DNA of 64,000 nt from Neolentinus lepideus HHB14362 ss-1 (taxonomy: Eukaryota; Basidiomycota; Agaricomycetes; Gloeophyllales; Gloeophyllaceae): assembly GCA_001632425.1 (NCBI GenBank), contig KV425563.1:286660-350659 (forward strand), written 5' to 3'. Positions within the stretch are counted from its first letter, which is position 1, and each line of letters begins with the position of its first letter. Shown one piece after another: positions 12,194-23,472 of this stretch. Made by a program: the position numbers and the translations under genes. The notes under the pieces were generated by a model. That model was not told where the DNA came from and did no database searches. It saw only the letters and a program-made list of their open reading frames with translations.

Positions 12194-13895
12194 CACTTTG
12201 GGAGTCCCACTCTCTGAGACCTGCAATATGTAGATCAAAATATACATATTTACACGGCCCAAAAGATTATATTTTACACGCATTTCGACATTTTCGATAA
12301 CTTTTTGCATGTCGCTGTGTAACAAGCAGACGGCGTCGTTTTTCTCATCAGTACTACGGCTTTGATGGACCGGGGTATTCAGCTGTAGGTGAGTGATCGC
12401 TATAGGCAAGGGCAGACTGGAAATGTTAATCCAGAGGATGTCCGGCCCTGGAGATTCCCATGGATGTCATTATCGAAATGTCGCACTCGTGGCCTTTCTT
12501 TAGCTCGAGAAGCGCCTGCGCCGCCTGGCATGTACCTTGTGACATTTTGAGACGATTAATTCACACTTGACCTGAGACCTCAGTTTTTTGAGTTGAGATA
12601 TGGAATGTATAGTATACGGCGAAATCGATTACATGTAGTAGCTACGAGAATCCTAGTGTGCCCTAATATTTGTTTCTTTCTGGGGCTATGACGAGTACTG
12701 ACATCGTCTTCTTCTTCGTCCAGATTTGCGACAGGGTTCAATACATAGATAGCGCTGACGATATCGGCTCGGAAGACCCGCTGACTGCTGATGATCCAGC
12801 ACGATACTGCAATAACTGCTTTTACAAGAGCACCGTTCACGGAGCTGGCGTAATCTGCAGGTGGAATTTCGTTCTCCTTTTCATCATAGGCATGTAGTAT
12901 TCGTGGTTTGTGGGTGTGGGTGACTTGAGGAACTGGAAAAAAAGACACGTCGATGGTGGGACAGCATGCATACTAATTTTTTCCTAAGTAATTGACGAGC
13001 AGAGGTAGCTCAGTGGGCAGAACGAGTGACTTAGATACGGCGACATTTAATGTGGCGTCAGATACTGTAAATGGAAACAGGAAAAATAAAGACAAATAAA
13101 GTGAAATTCTCAATTTTCATAGTGACACACCAAGAGACCTTGCTAGTCAAGGTAACTGGAACGGAGCTGCCAGCACTGTCCTTCCAGCAGTAATCGCTGC
13201 GCTTAAGAACTAGGATCCTTTTGCGGAGTCCTTTTGCGTACGACATAGAGTCTTGGCGAATTCTCCATGCGGCCAGCGAAGTTCATTCACCCCGACAGAG
13301 ATATAAAGTCCTCGACGGAACCTGTGTTTCAAATTGTTCTAATTCTGGGGCAGGAAGCCAATCGCGAAGTTACATCTGTTCCTTTGGTATCCTACTTATG
13401 GGAGGCCATTGTTCCCACCACTCCAAGCTGCGCTCGAGACGGAGTTAGAGCAGGCACTACACTCAGCATCCGGCGGCGAAACGTGCCTCAGAAGTGCAAC
13501 CTTAAAATTTCTGTTTGTACCTCCTATTCTATGTGGCTTAAAGTGGACGGTTACTGTGTAAAGTGTCTCATACCGAGACTTCCCCATGTAGGTCGCTTGA
13601 GCCACTCTCACACTGCCTCTTTATTGGTCACTGTCGTCTTGCACTTTTGCCACAACCAATAAAGAACACTCCCATGGTAGCGCTGTTCTCTCATGGTTGT
13701 ATTTGAACTTGCTATTTCTGGCAGTACTTAGATTAGCCGCATCTCGCTCCTATCCTTGAGGACCACCCCTCAGCCGAGCGCTGGACACCATATGGCATGA
13801 TTGCATACCGACTTCTCGTGAATCTTGTGATCCCTGGCTTTCACTGGTGTGCGCCGCTAAAGACATTGCGATCAAAAGCGCAGTTGCAAGGCCAC
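12194..13895. other. Intergenic, no gene recognised
   Basis: Frames here are short and do not resemble known families. The only notable motif is a tRNA D-arm-like string at about 13011-13030, which lacks the rest of a tRNA. Confidence 0.35.
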
Positions 13896-13901
13896 TATAA
13901 A
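13896..13901 (+). promoter_or_regulatory. Probable TATA box of the GH16 gene
   Basis: TATAAA lies 80 bases upstream of the ATG at 13976, a normal distance for a fungal core promoter plus short 5' leader. Confidence 0.5.
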
Positions 13902-13975
13902 GAACGAGGTGTGTGGTCGAGTGCTTCCATACCACCGTTCGCTCACACTGGATACCCATCTACCCATATAGAATC

Positions 13976-15312
13976 ATGAGCTTCACGAAGTTTCTGCCTT
14001 TGGCCTGCTTTATCTCTGCGGTCTATGCCGCGACCTACTCTCTCAGCGACAACTGGATCGGGCCAGGCTTTCTCAATACTTGGACCCACGAAAATATCGC
14101 TGACCCTACCAACGGTCGAGTGTATGTGGCGTTTATCAGTGAAGAGAGTATGGCTGACTGACCTTTGTCACTACTCTATAGCAATTATGTCAACGAGACC
14201 ACCGCTTTATCACTTAATCTGACCTATGTTACGGACGATACCCTAATTATGAGATGCGACGACACCACCGTCTTGAGCGCCAGTGGCCCAGGGAGGAACA
14301 GTGTTCGATTAAGGAGCGATAAGACATATACGACTCACGTTGCTGTGTACGCTACTGATATACTCCTTCACGCTTGATTCCAACCTAATGAAATGATTAG
14401 ATTTGATATACGGCATATGCCTCAAGGATGCGCGACTTGGCCAGCGGCTTGGGAAACGCTCGAGTCTGACTGGCCGAACTCCGGTGAAATCGACATCCTG
14501 GAAGGTGCGAATGACGTCTCGCCAAACCAGAGTACGCTACATACAAGCGCGAATTGCACGATGCCTGCGACTAGAACTCAGACTGGGTATTTACTACTGA
14601 TTTCGAACGTAGACGATTGGACTTACCCCTTGTGGTAGAACTGCAACCACCAATGATTGTTATGGTGGAGACAACAACAACGCCGGATGTGGTGTCCAGG
14701 CCCCGACAACGGACAGCTATGGACCGAACTTTAACGAGAACGGTGGAGGGTGGTATGGGACTCCTCGGAGGAGCCTTCATGATTCCTATACGCCTTGTTC
14801 ATCGGTTAACAGGTACGCGATGGAGCGCACGACCGACTTCATTCAAATCTGGTTCTGGGCAAGAAACGACGCCTCTGTTCCTTTCGACGTGAGCTCTGGA
14901 CCTGCTCAGATTGACACAGATACCTGGGCACGTCTCTTTTCCGTCTTGCCATCGTGTCAAGACTGATTAATGGACATTTCTCAGGGAGAGCCGACAGCGT
15001 ATTTCCCGAATACAGACTGCGACCTTGCCTCTCATTTCGGCGAGAACAATATTATATTTGATCTGACACTATGTCAGTCTTACGCCCTTCCTGTTGATAA
15101 TGAGCGTTCTGACGATACCGCAGGTGGAGACCTGGCCGGCGCAGTCTTCAACTCGGATGGATGCCCCGGTGATTGCGTCAGTAAGTGATGCTACATCAAT
15201 CTACAATGTGGACCGAGCCTCATGATCAAATGATCTAGCTTATGTCAATGACAACCCATCCGCGTTCACTAATGCTTATTGGGATATTGGCTTTGTGCGC
15301 GTGTACCAGTGA
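13976..15312 (+). CDS. Glycoside hydrolase family 16 beta-glucanase, secreted
   Basis: Eight exons (13976-14121, 14182-14346, 14401-14586, 14639-14752, 14813-14931, 14989-15072, 15124-15180, 15239-15312) splice to 314 residues with no stop. Residues 1-18 (MSFTKFLPLACFISAVYA) form a signal peptide. The catalytic loop GEIDILEG (about residues 132-139) has the family pattern ExDxxE, with the nucleophile and the acid/base glutamates both present. HMPQGCATWPAAWETLE precedes it, and WFWARND and FPNTDCDLASHFG follow, all typical of fungal endo-1,3(4)-beta-glucanases (laminarinase-like). The enzyme should hydrolyse beta-1,3 or mixed beta-1,3/1,4 or 1,6 glucans of fungal or plant walls outside the cell. 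No carbohydrate-binding module or GPI signal is seen. The acceptor of exon 6 was chosen because the nearer AG breaks the frame. Confidence 0.92.
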
Positions 15313-16364
15313 CAGTCCCTTTCCTAATTCCCATCGTGTCATCGAGATGTGTTGTCGAAGTTGCAGGCCTTTATCTCAGGCATATATATCAGGTATCAAT
15401 ACAAGCACTCCGATTGTGTTGACTCAGCTAGATATAATACATGCATTCGATTGCGTAACCATTGCAGAATATTCAGTCTAGCGATAAGATTGATTATGTC
15501 AACTGCCACAATGAATTAACGGAAATAGTCTGTAGTTCAGATAGCTACTACCTTGCGACCAGACGACTGGTACGGTGGTGATTGATGTTCGTTGGCATGT
15601 TACTGTCATATATTCCTTGTATGACTACTTTTTGACAACCTTGGGTCACGTAGACTACGGGACATGCAATCGTTGACACGATTAATAAGTTGATGACATC
15701 GGTCGGTTCACGACGCGCTTGTGGCGTTAGATCTCACACGTGCAATATTGTGACGTCGGAATCCGTGCAACCTTGGGGGATATGCTATCAATGCAGGATG
15801 TCATTTCACAGTAGCAGACTAATCGCATGATCGATGATCCTCCGGAGAGACTGCAGCACGCTTTTCCAGCTCTCCTGAAGAACAGCAAGCCCTGCGTGAT
15901 CATATTCTGAACTCTCAATTTCGACCATCAGAGTCATGAGGATCCCTGGTGCATGGGCGCGAGCGGTTCGGCAGCTAACGAGGTCGGAAATGCGCAGGCC
16001 TCTCTTCCTTTCTCATCTTTACCATACCTCCAACCTCCATCGTGTCCGGCCTCACGACCACAACTTTAGCTAGCGATATATTTGCTCTTACCTTCGCCAA
16101 TCTCTCCGATGATGCACTCAGAGTACATAAGTATTCGTCTCGTTTTCCCTATAAGCTGTTGTCACCCTCTAAGGTGCCGCCCTCGCGAGACAAAAGTTAT
16201 CTCGTTGCTTGGGAGGCCTTCTATCCTCAGGGCAGTATCAACCGTCCAGTACGATTCCTGGAGGCTTCAGCTTTTACTTGAGTGGTCGTTAGTTATGTAA
16301 TGAAACCACACATTAAACTACGAGATAATCCACACTTATGCAGGCAAATCGTGTTGTGCACGGC
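15313..16364. other. Intergenic, nothing recognised
   Basis: No open frame resembles a known protein and no repeat ends are visible before the inverted-repeat element that starts at about 16365. Confidence 0.35.
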
Positions 16365-16953
16365 TCCTACTTTCTTTCACGAGGCCGCGGCCTGGGCCGG
16401 AGACAAACCGGAGCCAAACCGGGCTCGCCATAGACGGCTCCGGCTCAGCCAAATCTCAGGCCGAGCCGTCTATGGCGTAGTGTTGCCGCTGGTCCGGGTT
16501 GGACTGCAGTCCAGCCCGGACCGCTGCATCAGTCTCGGGACCGGACCACGCCATTCAGTCCAAGACACTGATCCGTTGGTTCAGTCTAAACGTGGATTAG
16601 GTCGGTCCGTAAACGGTCTGGACCGGTGGTCCCGCCTCCCAGCCTGCTATTACGTCTGGCGGTATTGGAGCAACGGTGGGCGTGGTCTTAAATATAGCAC
16701 AACCATGACCAATATCGCATAATATTACTTAATTTGGACACAAACTCTGGCTCAACGGGTCAGACGGTCTCGGGACTGAGACCAGACCGGACCGCCATTT
16801 ATATATCCTGGACTGACCGGTCCAAGGGTCATCAGTCTCCTGGACCGCTTCAGACCGGACTGACCCGGACTGACCCGGACCGGCGGCAACACTACTATGG
16901 CGGGTCCGGCTTGGCTCCGGCCCAGGCCGCGGCCTCGAGTAAAGAAAGTAGGA
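16365..16953. mobile_element. GC-rich inverted-repeat element (MITE-like)
   Basis: The left end TCCTACTTTCTTTCACGAGG, followed by GCCGCGGCCTGGGCCGGAG, is mirrored at the right end, whose reverse complement reads TCCTACTTTCTTTACTCGAGG and then the same GC-rich block. The terminal inverted repeat runs about 70 bases, to CGCCATAG. Inside the element are further nested inverted repeats (CGCCATAGACGGCTC against GAGCCGTCTATGGCG) and many GGTCCGGACTG-like variants. No transposase frame and no convincing target duplication is seen. The structure fits a foldback or MITE-type element. Confidence 0.7.
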
Positions 16954-17229
16954 TAGCCTACGAGAGTGTGAAAAGTGTCAGGAATCTATGTGAAGCTGTA
17001 GGCTTGGTCAAAAACATCATTTGCTCGAAGGTAATGGCTGGTTTTGCCTGATAAGAATGACCACAGCACTATATATGAATACATTAGGTATTGTGGTGTG
17101 ACTCGGTGCATCACTGAATGTTCTTCAGTATCGACTTCAGCATAGGTGTGCAAATTGTCGCACTGCGACTTCAGATGTGTCATGCGCATAGATTAATGAG
17201 TATATACGATCTCCGTAAGCAGTACAGCT

Positions 17230-17380
17230 ACCGTTACAGATAGTAATCGAAGCCGCGGCCTAGTCGGCTCGGCCTGGCCGGCCTGACCTCTAACCCGGGC
17301 CCTATCCAACGGGCCTATGAGGGTTGGCCCGGCCTGGCTCGGCTCGGCTCGGGCTTTTGAGCCGGGCCTGGCACAATACT
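17230..17380. repeat. GC-rich palindromic tract
   Basis: This tract is dense in GGCTCGG, GGCCCGG and GCCGCGGCC words and their complements, in the style of the element at 16365-16953. It is probably a fragment of a related element, but no matched ends could be defined. Confidence 0.4.
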
Positions 17381-17641
17381 ACCCTGAGGCAAAGTAACAG
17401 CTAAATATGAACAACTCGAGAGTAAAATCACATTCAACTTTATACAAAGTGCCCTGCGCAGTATCTCCGTGGCACCACGACAAGGCTCAAGTGCCATTCT
17501 GCGGCCTGCCAGTGACCGACTGGGCCCACATACGTTACAACGTGTAGTCTCCCGTTGTAATGTATTCTTGAAGACGAAACACGTTCGACTACAAACATGC
17601 AACAACAACCACATTTTACACAAGATAGCAGAGAAAACACA

Positions 17642-17911
17642 TACTGTACCGGTATGTACTGAAGCAACGGCTTCCGGAGCGTTACATGCGAAACGGGACC
17701 TGGGTGAAGCAATGGAGCCCCATAATGCGTTACACGAGTCACCGGGCCGTAGGCCGGGCCGTAAGATTTGAGGAATTTTAAGTTCCGGAGGGGACGTTAC
17801 GGACATCCAGCGGAGCAACGAGGGCTCCGTTACACGTTACCAGGTGGACTTTAGCAACACAACGGTCCCCGCGTTACGCGTTACGTTGCTTCAGTACATA
17901 CTGGTACAGTA
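17642..17911. repeat. Inverted repeat, 28-base arms
   Basis: The arms at 17642-17669 and 17884-17911 are reverse complements with one mismatch (each contains a GTATGTACTGAAGCAACG half). They enclose about 214 bases containing several GTTAC/GTTACG words. This could be a small transposable element or its ends; no coding frame is supported inside. Confidence 0.6.
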
Positions 17912-17969
17912 CAAAACTCACATACAGGGCATATCAACATATTTGAACAAATTTGACACATGCATAGTT

Positions 17970-19324
17970 TTATTCAACGCGACTCACAACGTCTCGCAGG
18001 CCCCACTTGATCGCATCCGCGTGCACCGGCTTGAGCTCCCCCGACTTGACAAGGTCCCAAATAAACGGATCAAGTCTCTCAGGGGGCCAGATAGGCATTT
18101 CCCGAAGACACCTGAACGCAAGCAATGTCAGGTACGATGAAGCAGGAGAAAGACGAATCCCGAATGCTCACTGCTCGTCGATCCCGACCCGGTCGAACGT
18201 CTGCCGCAGACGGGTGAGTGGCGGGGAGAGGCGAGATAGGAAGGCTTCAACGTAGTCAGAGTCTGGTTGGTCGTGCGGTATCCACGAGTGGTGCGCCTGG
18301 CCGGAGACCAAGGTCGAGGTGGCGTGCTGGGAATGGTCGGAGAGAGTGGATGGCTCAGATGCTGAGAAGGGCGCGGAGACTTGGGGTGCGGGGGGCTTGG
18401 GCGGCACCGGCACCTCGACGTACACCTGAGATAGCATCGTCAATCAGAGCTGAACATCTTCCGCTCTGGGGGACAAGCACCTGACTAGCGTCCGCAGATT
18501 GTAATAGATTTCTAGCCCTGCCGAACGTTTCTGACTGGGGCCCGACGTCATTAGGAGTATGCACGGTGATATCCTGTGACTTACGATGTACGTCTTTGTA
18601 CCGCGCACCGTCTGTCCGACTTCGCGCAGACCAACAGCCTTCTCCGTCTTCGACCCACCACCACCACCATCCACACGCGCATCAATATTCTCCTTCTCCA
18701 TCTTCTCGTCCCGGCCCTTGCTCTTCCCACTCCCTGCCCGGAGGGTGCTCCTCCGATTGGCGATGTGCCGCGTAATATAGTCCCTCAGCGGCCACGAGTT
18801 CGGGAAGCGCGCGAATATCGGGAAGTCCTGCGTCGCCTGCCTGCAATCAACACACACAGCTGCCGGTGTGAGATGGATGCGCACCTGACGAATGAACGCG
18901 TCCCACTTTCCCGGCGCCTGCTGCCGCACCGCGCGGTCCATGTCGAGGTGCGCGTGCGCGAGCGTGCGCACGTCGTCCTATACGGTATAGTGGGAGTCAG
19001 ACGGACAGAGCGGTGAGTGGACGGACAGAGCGGTAAGTGGACTGGTAGGTAGAGACGTACCAAGAGACGCCGGACCTGCGCGGGCGACAGGAACTTGGTG
19101 ATGGCTTGCTGGTAGGTCTGGCGGACGGAGCCGTGCTGCCAGTGAAGACTCGGGCTCGTCGCGCGGGCTGGGAGTGTAATCCAGCTTCGACACCGATGCC
19201 TTGTGAAGAGAAGAGCAAGTGAGGACGTACCGACAGTTAGAGCAGATTCGGATCGGGTGGGTGTTCGGTGTCGGGGCATGACAGGAAGAGGGGAAGAGAT
19301 AGCGGCGTACCTTCGATGAGGCAA
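17970..19324 (-). CDS. Orphan-family protein B, paralogue of protein A
   Basis: Function is not recognised. Spliced minus-strand exons give, in order: TYQQAITKFLSPAQVRRLL; HLDMDRAVRQQAPGKWDAF; FPIFARFPNSWPLRDYITRH; a charged, glycine-rich linker; a proline/serine-rich segment starting VYVEVPVPPKPP; and a C-terminal block CLREMPIWPPERLDPFIWDL, ending at TAA 17970-17972. The FPIFA-FP-SWPLRDY block and the C-terminal WPxxxxxxF block match protein A. The last intron (donor at GAC GAG CA, acceptor before TGTCTTCGG) is needed to reach the conserved C-terminus. The 5' end is unresolved, and a minisatellite begins about 500 bases upstream. A nuclear or regulatory role would be speculation. Confidence 0.55.
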
Positions 19325-19839
19325 AGGTTTAAATGCGAAAGTTGGTTGTTGGTTGTTTCCTTATCACACGTACATATTCAAGACGTACAAAGTACAAAAT
19401 CCGACGACTCACATTCTACGTAAATAGAGTCAGAGTTCCAGTAGAGACCGGAAACGAGGCCGTCTTGTGAACACCACGGGAGCCGGACTTGAGCTTCTCT
19501 CCCGTGCGGGTGAGTACAGAGTAGACCAACGAGCGCCGGAGGAGAGGTTACGCCAGTCAAGCGGAAAGTCTAGGCTCGTGGCTCCGATCCTTTCTGCCGC
19601 CTCTGCACTATCCCTTCCAAAAGTGCCTCAGCAAACACGTACTGCCCTACCCGCCTCGCCGGGAACAAGAGACCAAATCTGGAGCTGTTCAGTTGGGTCA
19701 TTCGAAACACTAGTCGTCCCGGTCCAGGATTTGACTGGCCAGCTGTTCTGTAGGAGAATTCATAAGCGGAGCGTCTCAATCTAGGTCGTAGGTTATAGGA
19801 AGGGTGTTGAGGAGCGGCACGGCGATACAGGTAGGCAGG

Positions 19840-20500
19840 GTGGTAGTCAAGACGGGTAAGCGGGGAGAGGCACATCGAGACGGGTGAGCATAGAGAGGCG
19901 TCGAGACGGGTGAGCAGGGTGAGGGGCAAGAGACGGGTGAGCAGAGAGGGGTGTCGAGACAGTTAAGTAAGGAGAGACGGGGAGACGGGTAAGCAGAGAG
20001 ATGCGTCGAGACGGGTGAGTAGGAAGACGCGTCGAGACGGGTAAGCGGGGAGAGGCACGTCGAGATGGGTAAACAGGGAGAGGCACGTCGAGATGGGTAA
20101 ACAGGGAGAGGCACGTCGAGATGATTAACCAAGGAGCGGCGTCGAGACGGGTGAGCAGGGAGATGGACGTCGAGACGGGTAAGCAAGAAGAGGTGTCGAG
20201 ATGGTGACACGCATCGAGATGATTAACCAAGGAGAGGCGTCGATACGGGTGAGCAAGGAAAGAGGGTGAGACGGGTGAGGACGGAGAGAAGGAGAGATGT
20301 GTGAGGACGGAGAGAAGGAGAGACAGGTAAGTAGGGAGGGAGGTCAAGACAGGTAAGCAGGGAGAGGTATAGAGATGGGTAAGCAGGAAGAGAGGTAGGA
20401 GATGGGTAGGTGGGAGAGAGAGGTTGAGATGGGTAAGCGGGAGGGAGAGGTTGAGATGGGTAAGCGGGAGAGAGAGGTCGAGGTGGGCAAGCAGGGAGAC
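19840..20500. repeat. Minisatellite, about 28-bp unit
   Basis: Tandem, diverged copies of a unit close to GAGACGGGTGAGCAGGGAGA plus GGCACGTC fill about 660 bases, with roughly 20 or more copies. Some neighbouring copies are identical (for example around 20052-20120). A 28-base unit is not a multiple of three, so each strand shows long open frames of repeated Pro/Ser/Leu/Thr residues in all three frames; these are unlikely to be genes. The array lies upstream of orphan protein B. Confidence 0.85.
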
Positions 20501-21512
20501 ACGTTCTCATCAATACCCGTTTGCCTTACGGAAGATAGTCCCCGTTGTTTGGAGGCATGGGGGTTCGAGTTGGTAAGGACATCGAAGTTGTTTGTGTGTG
20601 CAAGACCTAATGTGGTTCGTGTGTGAAAGACCCAGCGCGGCTGGCGCTGTTTGAAGCCTAAGGTGACTAGGCGTGTCCCGATATTGGGTCAGAGTGTCCA
20701 GTTATTTCGAGTCAACTTGATCATAACATTGAGGTGATTTGAGTCCAATCCTTGTTCTCCAGAGCGTCGACATATTTCCAGCCAATCTATGCAATGTGTC
20801 GAATCACGTTGTGCCAAGCGTCGAGTCACGGTGTGTGAGCCTCGAGCTACGTTCCACAACGCAACGATGTTCTTAAAGTTCTTTTCAATTATCACCGCCG
20901 ATAGAGGCTTCGACTCGAGGGACGTAGCTCCAGAATGCGCGAATTCACATGAGCGAAATTCAGAGGGTGATAATAAGCAACTTGTGCGCAAGGAGGACAA
21001 GACTGGGTTAGTGGGTTCAGTTGAGAGAAATCCGGGAATTGTTGAGCTCGAGGATTCGGTTACGAGTCCTGAGGAACGAAGGTGAGTTTGTACGCTCAGA
21101 AGGAGCGCTGTGCCGAACGTTAACCTCGTGGGAATTCGTGCCGAGTCATCTGTGTTTCAAATTTTTGTAGTACCAATCACAACATTTAATCCCCGATTGA
21201 TAGTCCGTTCGTAGTCATCACTACAAAATCACTACAAACTCGGTTTGTAGTCTCATTTATCGATATTTTCTTCCTCACTTTCATAGACTTGCTCCATTTT
21301 CCCCCTGCTTCTCAATATAAGCTTCTGGTATATTACTGCGTTATTGTGAATATTTCTGTGTTTTTAGCGTTTTCTTTGAGGTTGGGATCCCCTCTACACT
21401 CTCCGAGCGACTTATTACCGTGGGAATTGGACTTCAACGGCGGTTTGTAGTCGGTGGCGCGGTGGCGCGCCGCGTTGATTCCAAATGCCGACTTCTGATT
21501 GGCTGGACATTC
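20501..21512. other. Intergenic up to the first assembly gap
   Basis: A 98-codon open frame at 20789-21085 (plus strand) is the only sizeable one and has no recognisable motif. The region becomes AT-rich after 21170. Nothing here is supported as a gene. Confidence 0.3.
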
Positions 21513-21612
21513 NNNNNNNNNNNNNNNNNNNNNNNNNNNNNNNNNNNNNNNNNNNNNNNNNNNNNNNNNNNNNNNNNNNNNNNNNNNNNNNNNNNNNNNN
21601 NNNNNNNNNNNN
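21513..21612. other. Assembly gap, 100 N
   Basis: Exactly 100 N bases, the usual placeholder for a scaffold gap of unknown size. Confidence 0.99.
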
Positions 21613-23472
21613 GTCCGGGACTTCCATATTCATCCTACATCCAAATGAGTGATGTTCTGCACTGTGCATGGCAGTCTTGCAAGCTGCTAGCCACTGTGCA
21701 CAGGCTAATGTATTGTTGTTTCTAAAAACAAGAATATCCGTATGCACCAGAGTTCCTGCGATGCATTACAACCTGTGAGCTACCTGAGGCCTGAGTTCTT
21801 GCTGAGCTCTGTAGATTTCAGTCTAGAGAGTTATGTTGTATCTTGTCTCAGTCATCTCTTATACAGATGTGTTGCAAAACATATGACATCGAGGAGCTCA
21901 GCCGTGATCCCAGGACTCGGAGATCCAGTGACACCTTTGTGCGACAGCGACCTCACCTTGGCAGGTGAATCCGCCACCGTACGCGTGGTCCCGTCAACTA
22001 TGTCCGGAGTCCATGTAGGACCCATGAGACCACCTCTTGAGCAAAAAGGGTTTCACGGAATCGGCTCAAGTAGAGCAGAATAATATTTACATGAATCTAT
22101 GAGTGTATTGAGACAAATTCCATGAAAATGTATCTCTGAAGTCCTCGGAAGGCTCCTGAGGGACGTACACTCCTTCCATAGTCGGGCCTTAGTCCGTGCA
22201 CAGCCACCTGGGGGCGTCGAAGCGGCGATGTGACAGTGATATTTGAATGGCATGTACAAAATGCAAGTGCAAGTGTCAAGTGTGAATTGAGCTGGTCCTC
22301 CTCGGCAACCGTACCTACCCTCCATTGAGTATATATGTGTGTATCTCTGGCCCATGATGCTCGGCCACATGCCCTTAGCTGTCGCCGTTGCTTCTTCGCT
22401 GGATCGTCACTGGCGTTGTTGGTGATGCAGGACTTTCAGGCGTTACCACGCATCGAGCCAATATATCTAATAGAAATGCATGGCGGGGACCTCCATGTTT
22501 TTATAACGGACACCGTAATGAGACTGGCTCGATCGACCGAGGTCCTCGGGACGTTAGCGCTGAACAAAGGAGAACCGGAAACAGACGGATAATTCTATTC
22601 AGCAACCCCGATTGCTGGCGTCAACCCGGGTTGTTTGGTGTACCAGTTACTTCATTATTCTCAGGGAATACTTGTTGGATTCTGACAATGGCATCGAAAA
22701 TGTTCTGCTTGGAACTATCATGTATTTGGAAAAGCTCCGAGGAAGGGACCACCTCTGCTGTCTGCAGACGACCCACGCTTCAAAATCAGTACGCCGAACC
22801 GTGACACCGCACATGCCGCCGGAGCCTGAGTGTGGTGGCGTGGTATGCGATCCATTAAAGACAGTTGCTCCGCCTACTAGAGCTGACTAGCGCGCTGTTT
22901 GAAATGCATACTTGGGGCGTTCGCCGCATCCATGTGTATTCCCGCCCTGTGATTGACTGGTATATGGCCATTTGGTGATGTCTGATCTAAATATATGTGT
23001 TGAAGGGAATCCATAGTCGCAGCCATATATGCCAGACGATATTAATTAGACAGATAACATACCTCAGGACTCGAAAAAATGCCATGCGAAGCAGTGGCCC
23101 CGGTTTCCCCAAGTCTAATATTATGCGAACCACTCATGTCGCACTGTCACAAAGCATCACAGTACTAGTCACGCTCAAACTAGTGGCTTCCCCGACCTCG
23201 GACTTTGTTCATTGCATTAATCGACCCGGGTATTAGTCCTCCCAAGCGTGAGGCATCTATGACGAAGTCTTCAGTCGACCCTCATCTTTGAGAAATTCGT
23301 CGTAGCTTGGCCAATTTAGTCGAGGACTTGTTGCGCGATCTGAACACGGTTGGATATACATGATGCAAGGTGAATCAGACTGTTATTATACAGGAATGTG
23401 AGTGACTAGATGAAGAGTGAGGCGATGAAAGCGGAGATCCTCAAAACTACCACTAAAAATACATCACTTGAC
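21613..23472. other. Gene-poor region
   Basis: Overlapping frames around 22335-22890 (plus strand) look weakly coding-like but have no recognisable motif and no clear splice model. At 22852-22870 lies a 19-base sequence (CCATTAAAGACAGTTGCTC) that recurs at 39515-39533. Confidence 0.35.

Noticed and set aside
13011..13030. tRNA-like string AGAGGTAGCTCAGTGGGCAG
   Set aside because: It resembles a tRNA A-box/D-arm, but no anticodon stem, TPsiC arm or B-box GGTTCGANNCC follows within 80 bases.
18566..19016. Plus-strand frames including a His-rich one
   Set aside because: Antisense to orphan protein B; the poly-His arises from the glycine-rich linker codons on the other strand.
19776..20513. Long minus-strand frames of Pro/Ser/Leu/Thr-rich repeats
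   Set aside because: They are all in the 28-bp minisatellite; the unit is not a multiple of three and all three frames stay open, which is a composition effect.
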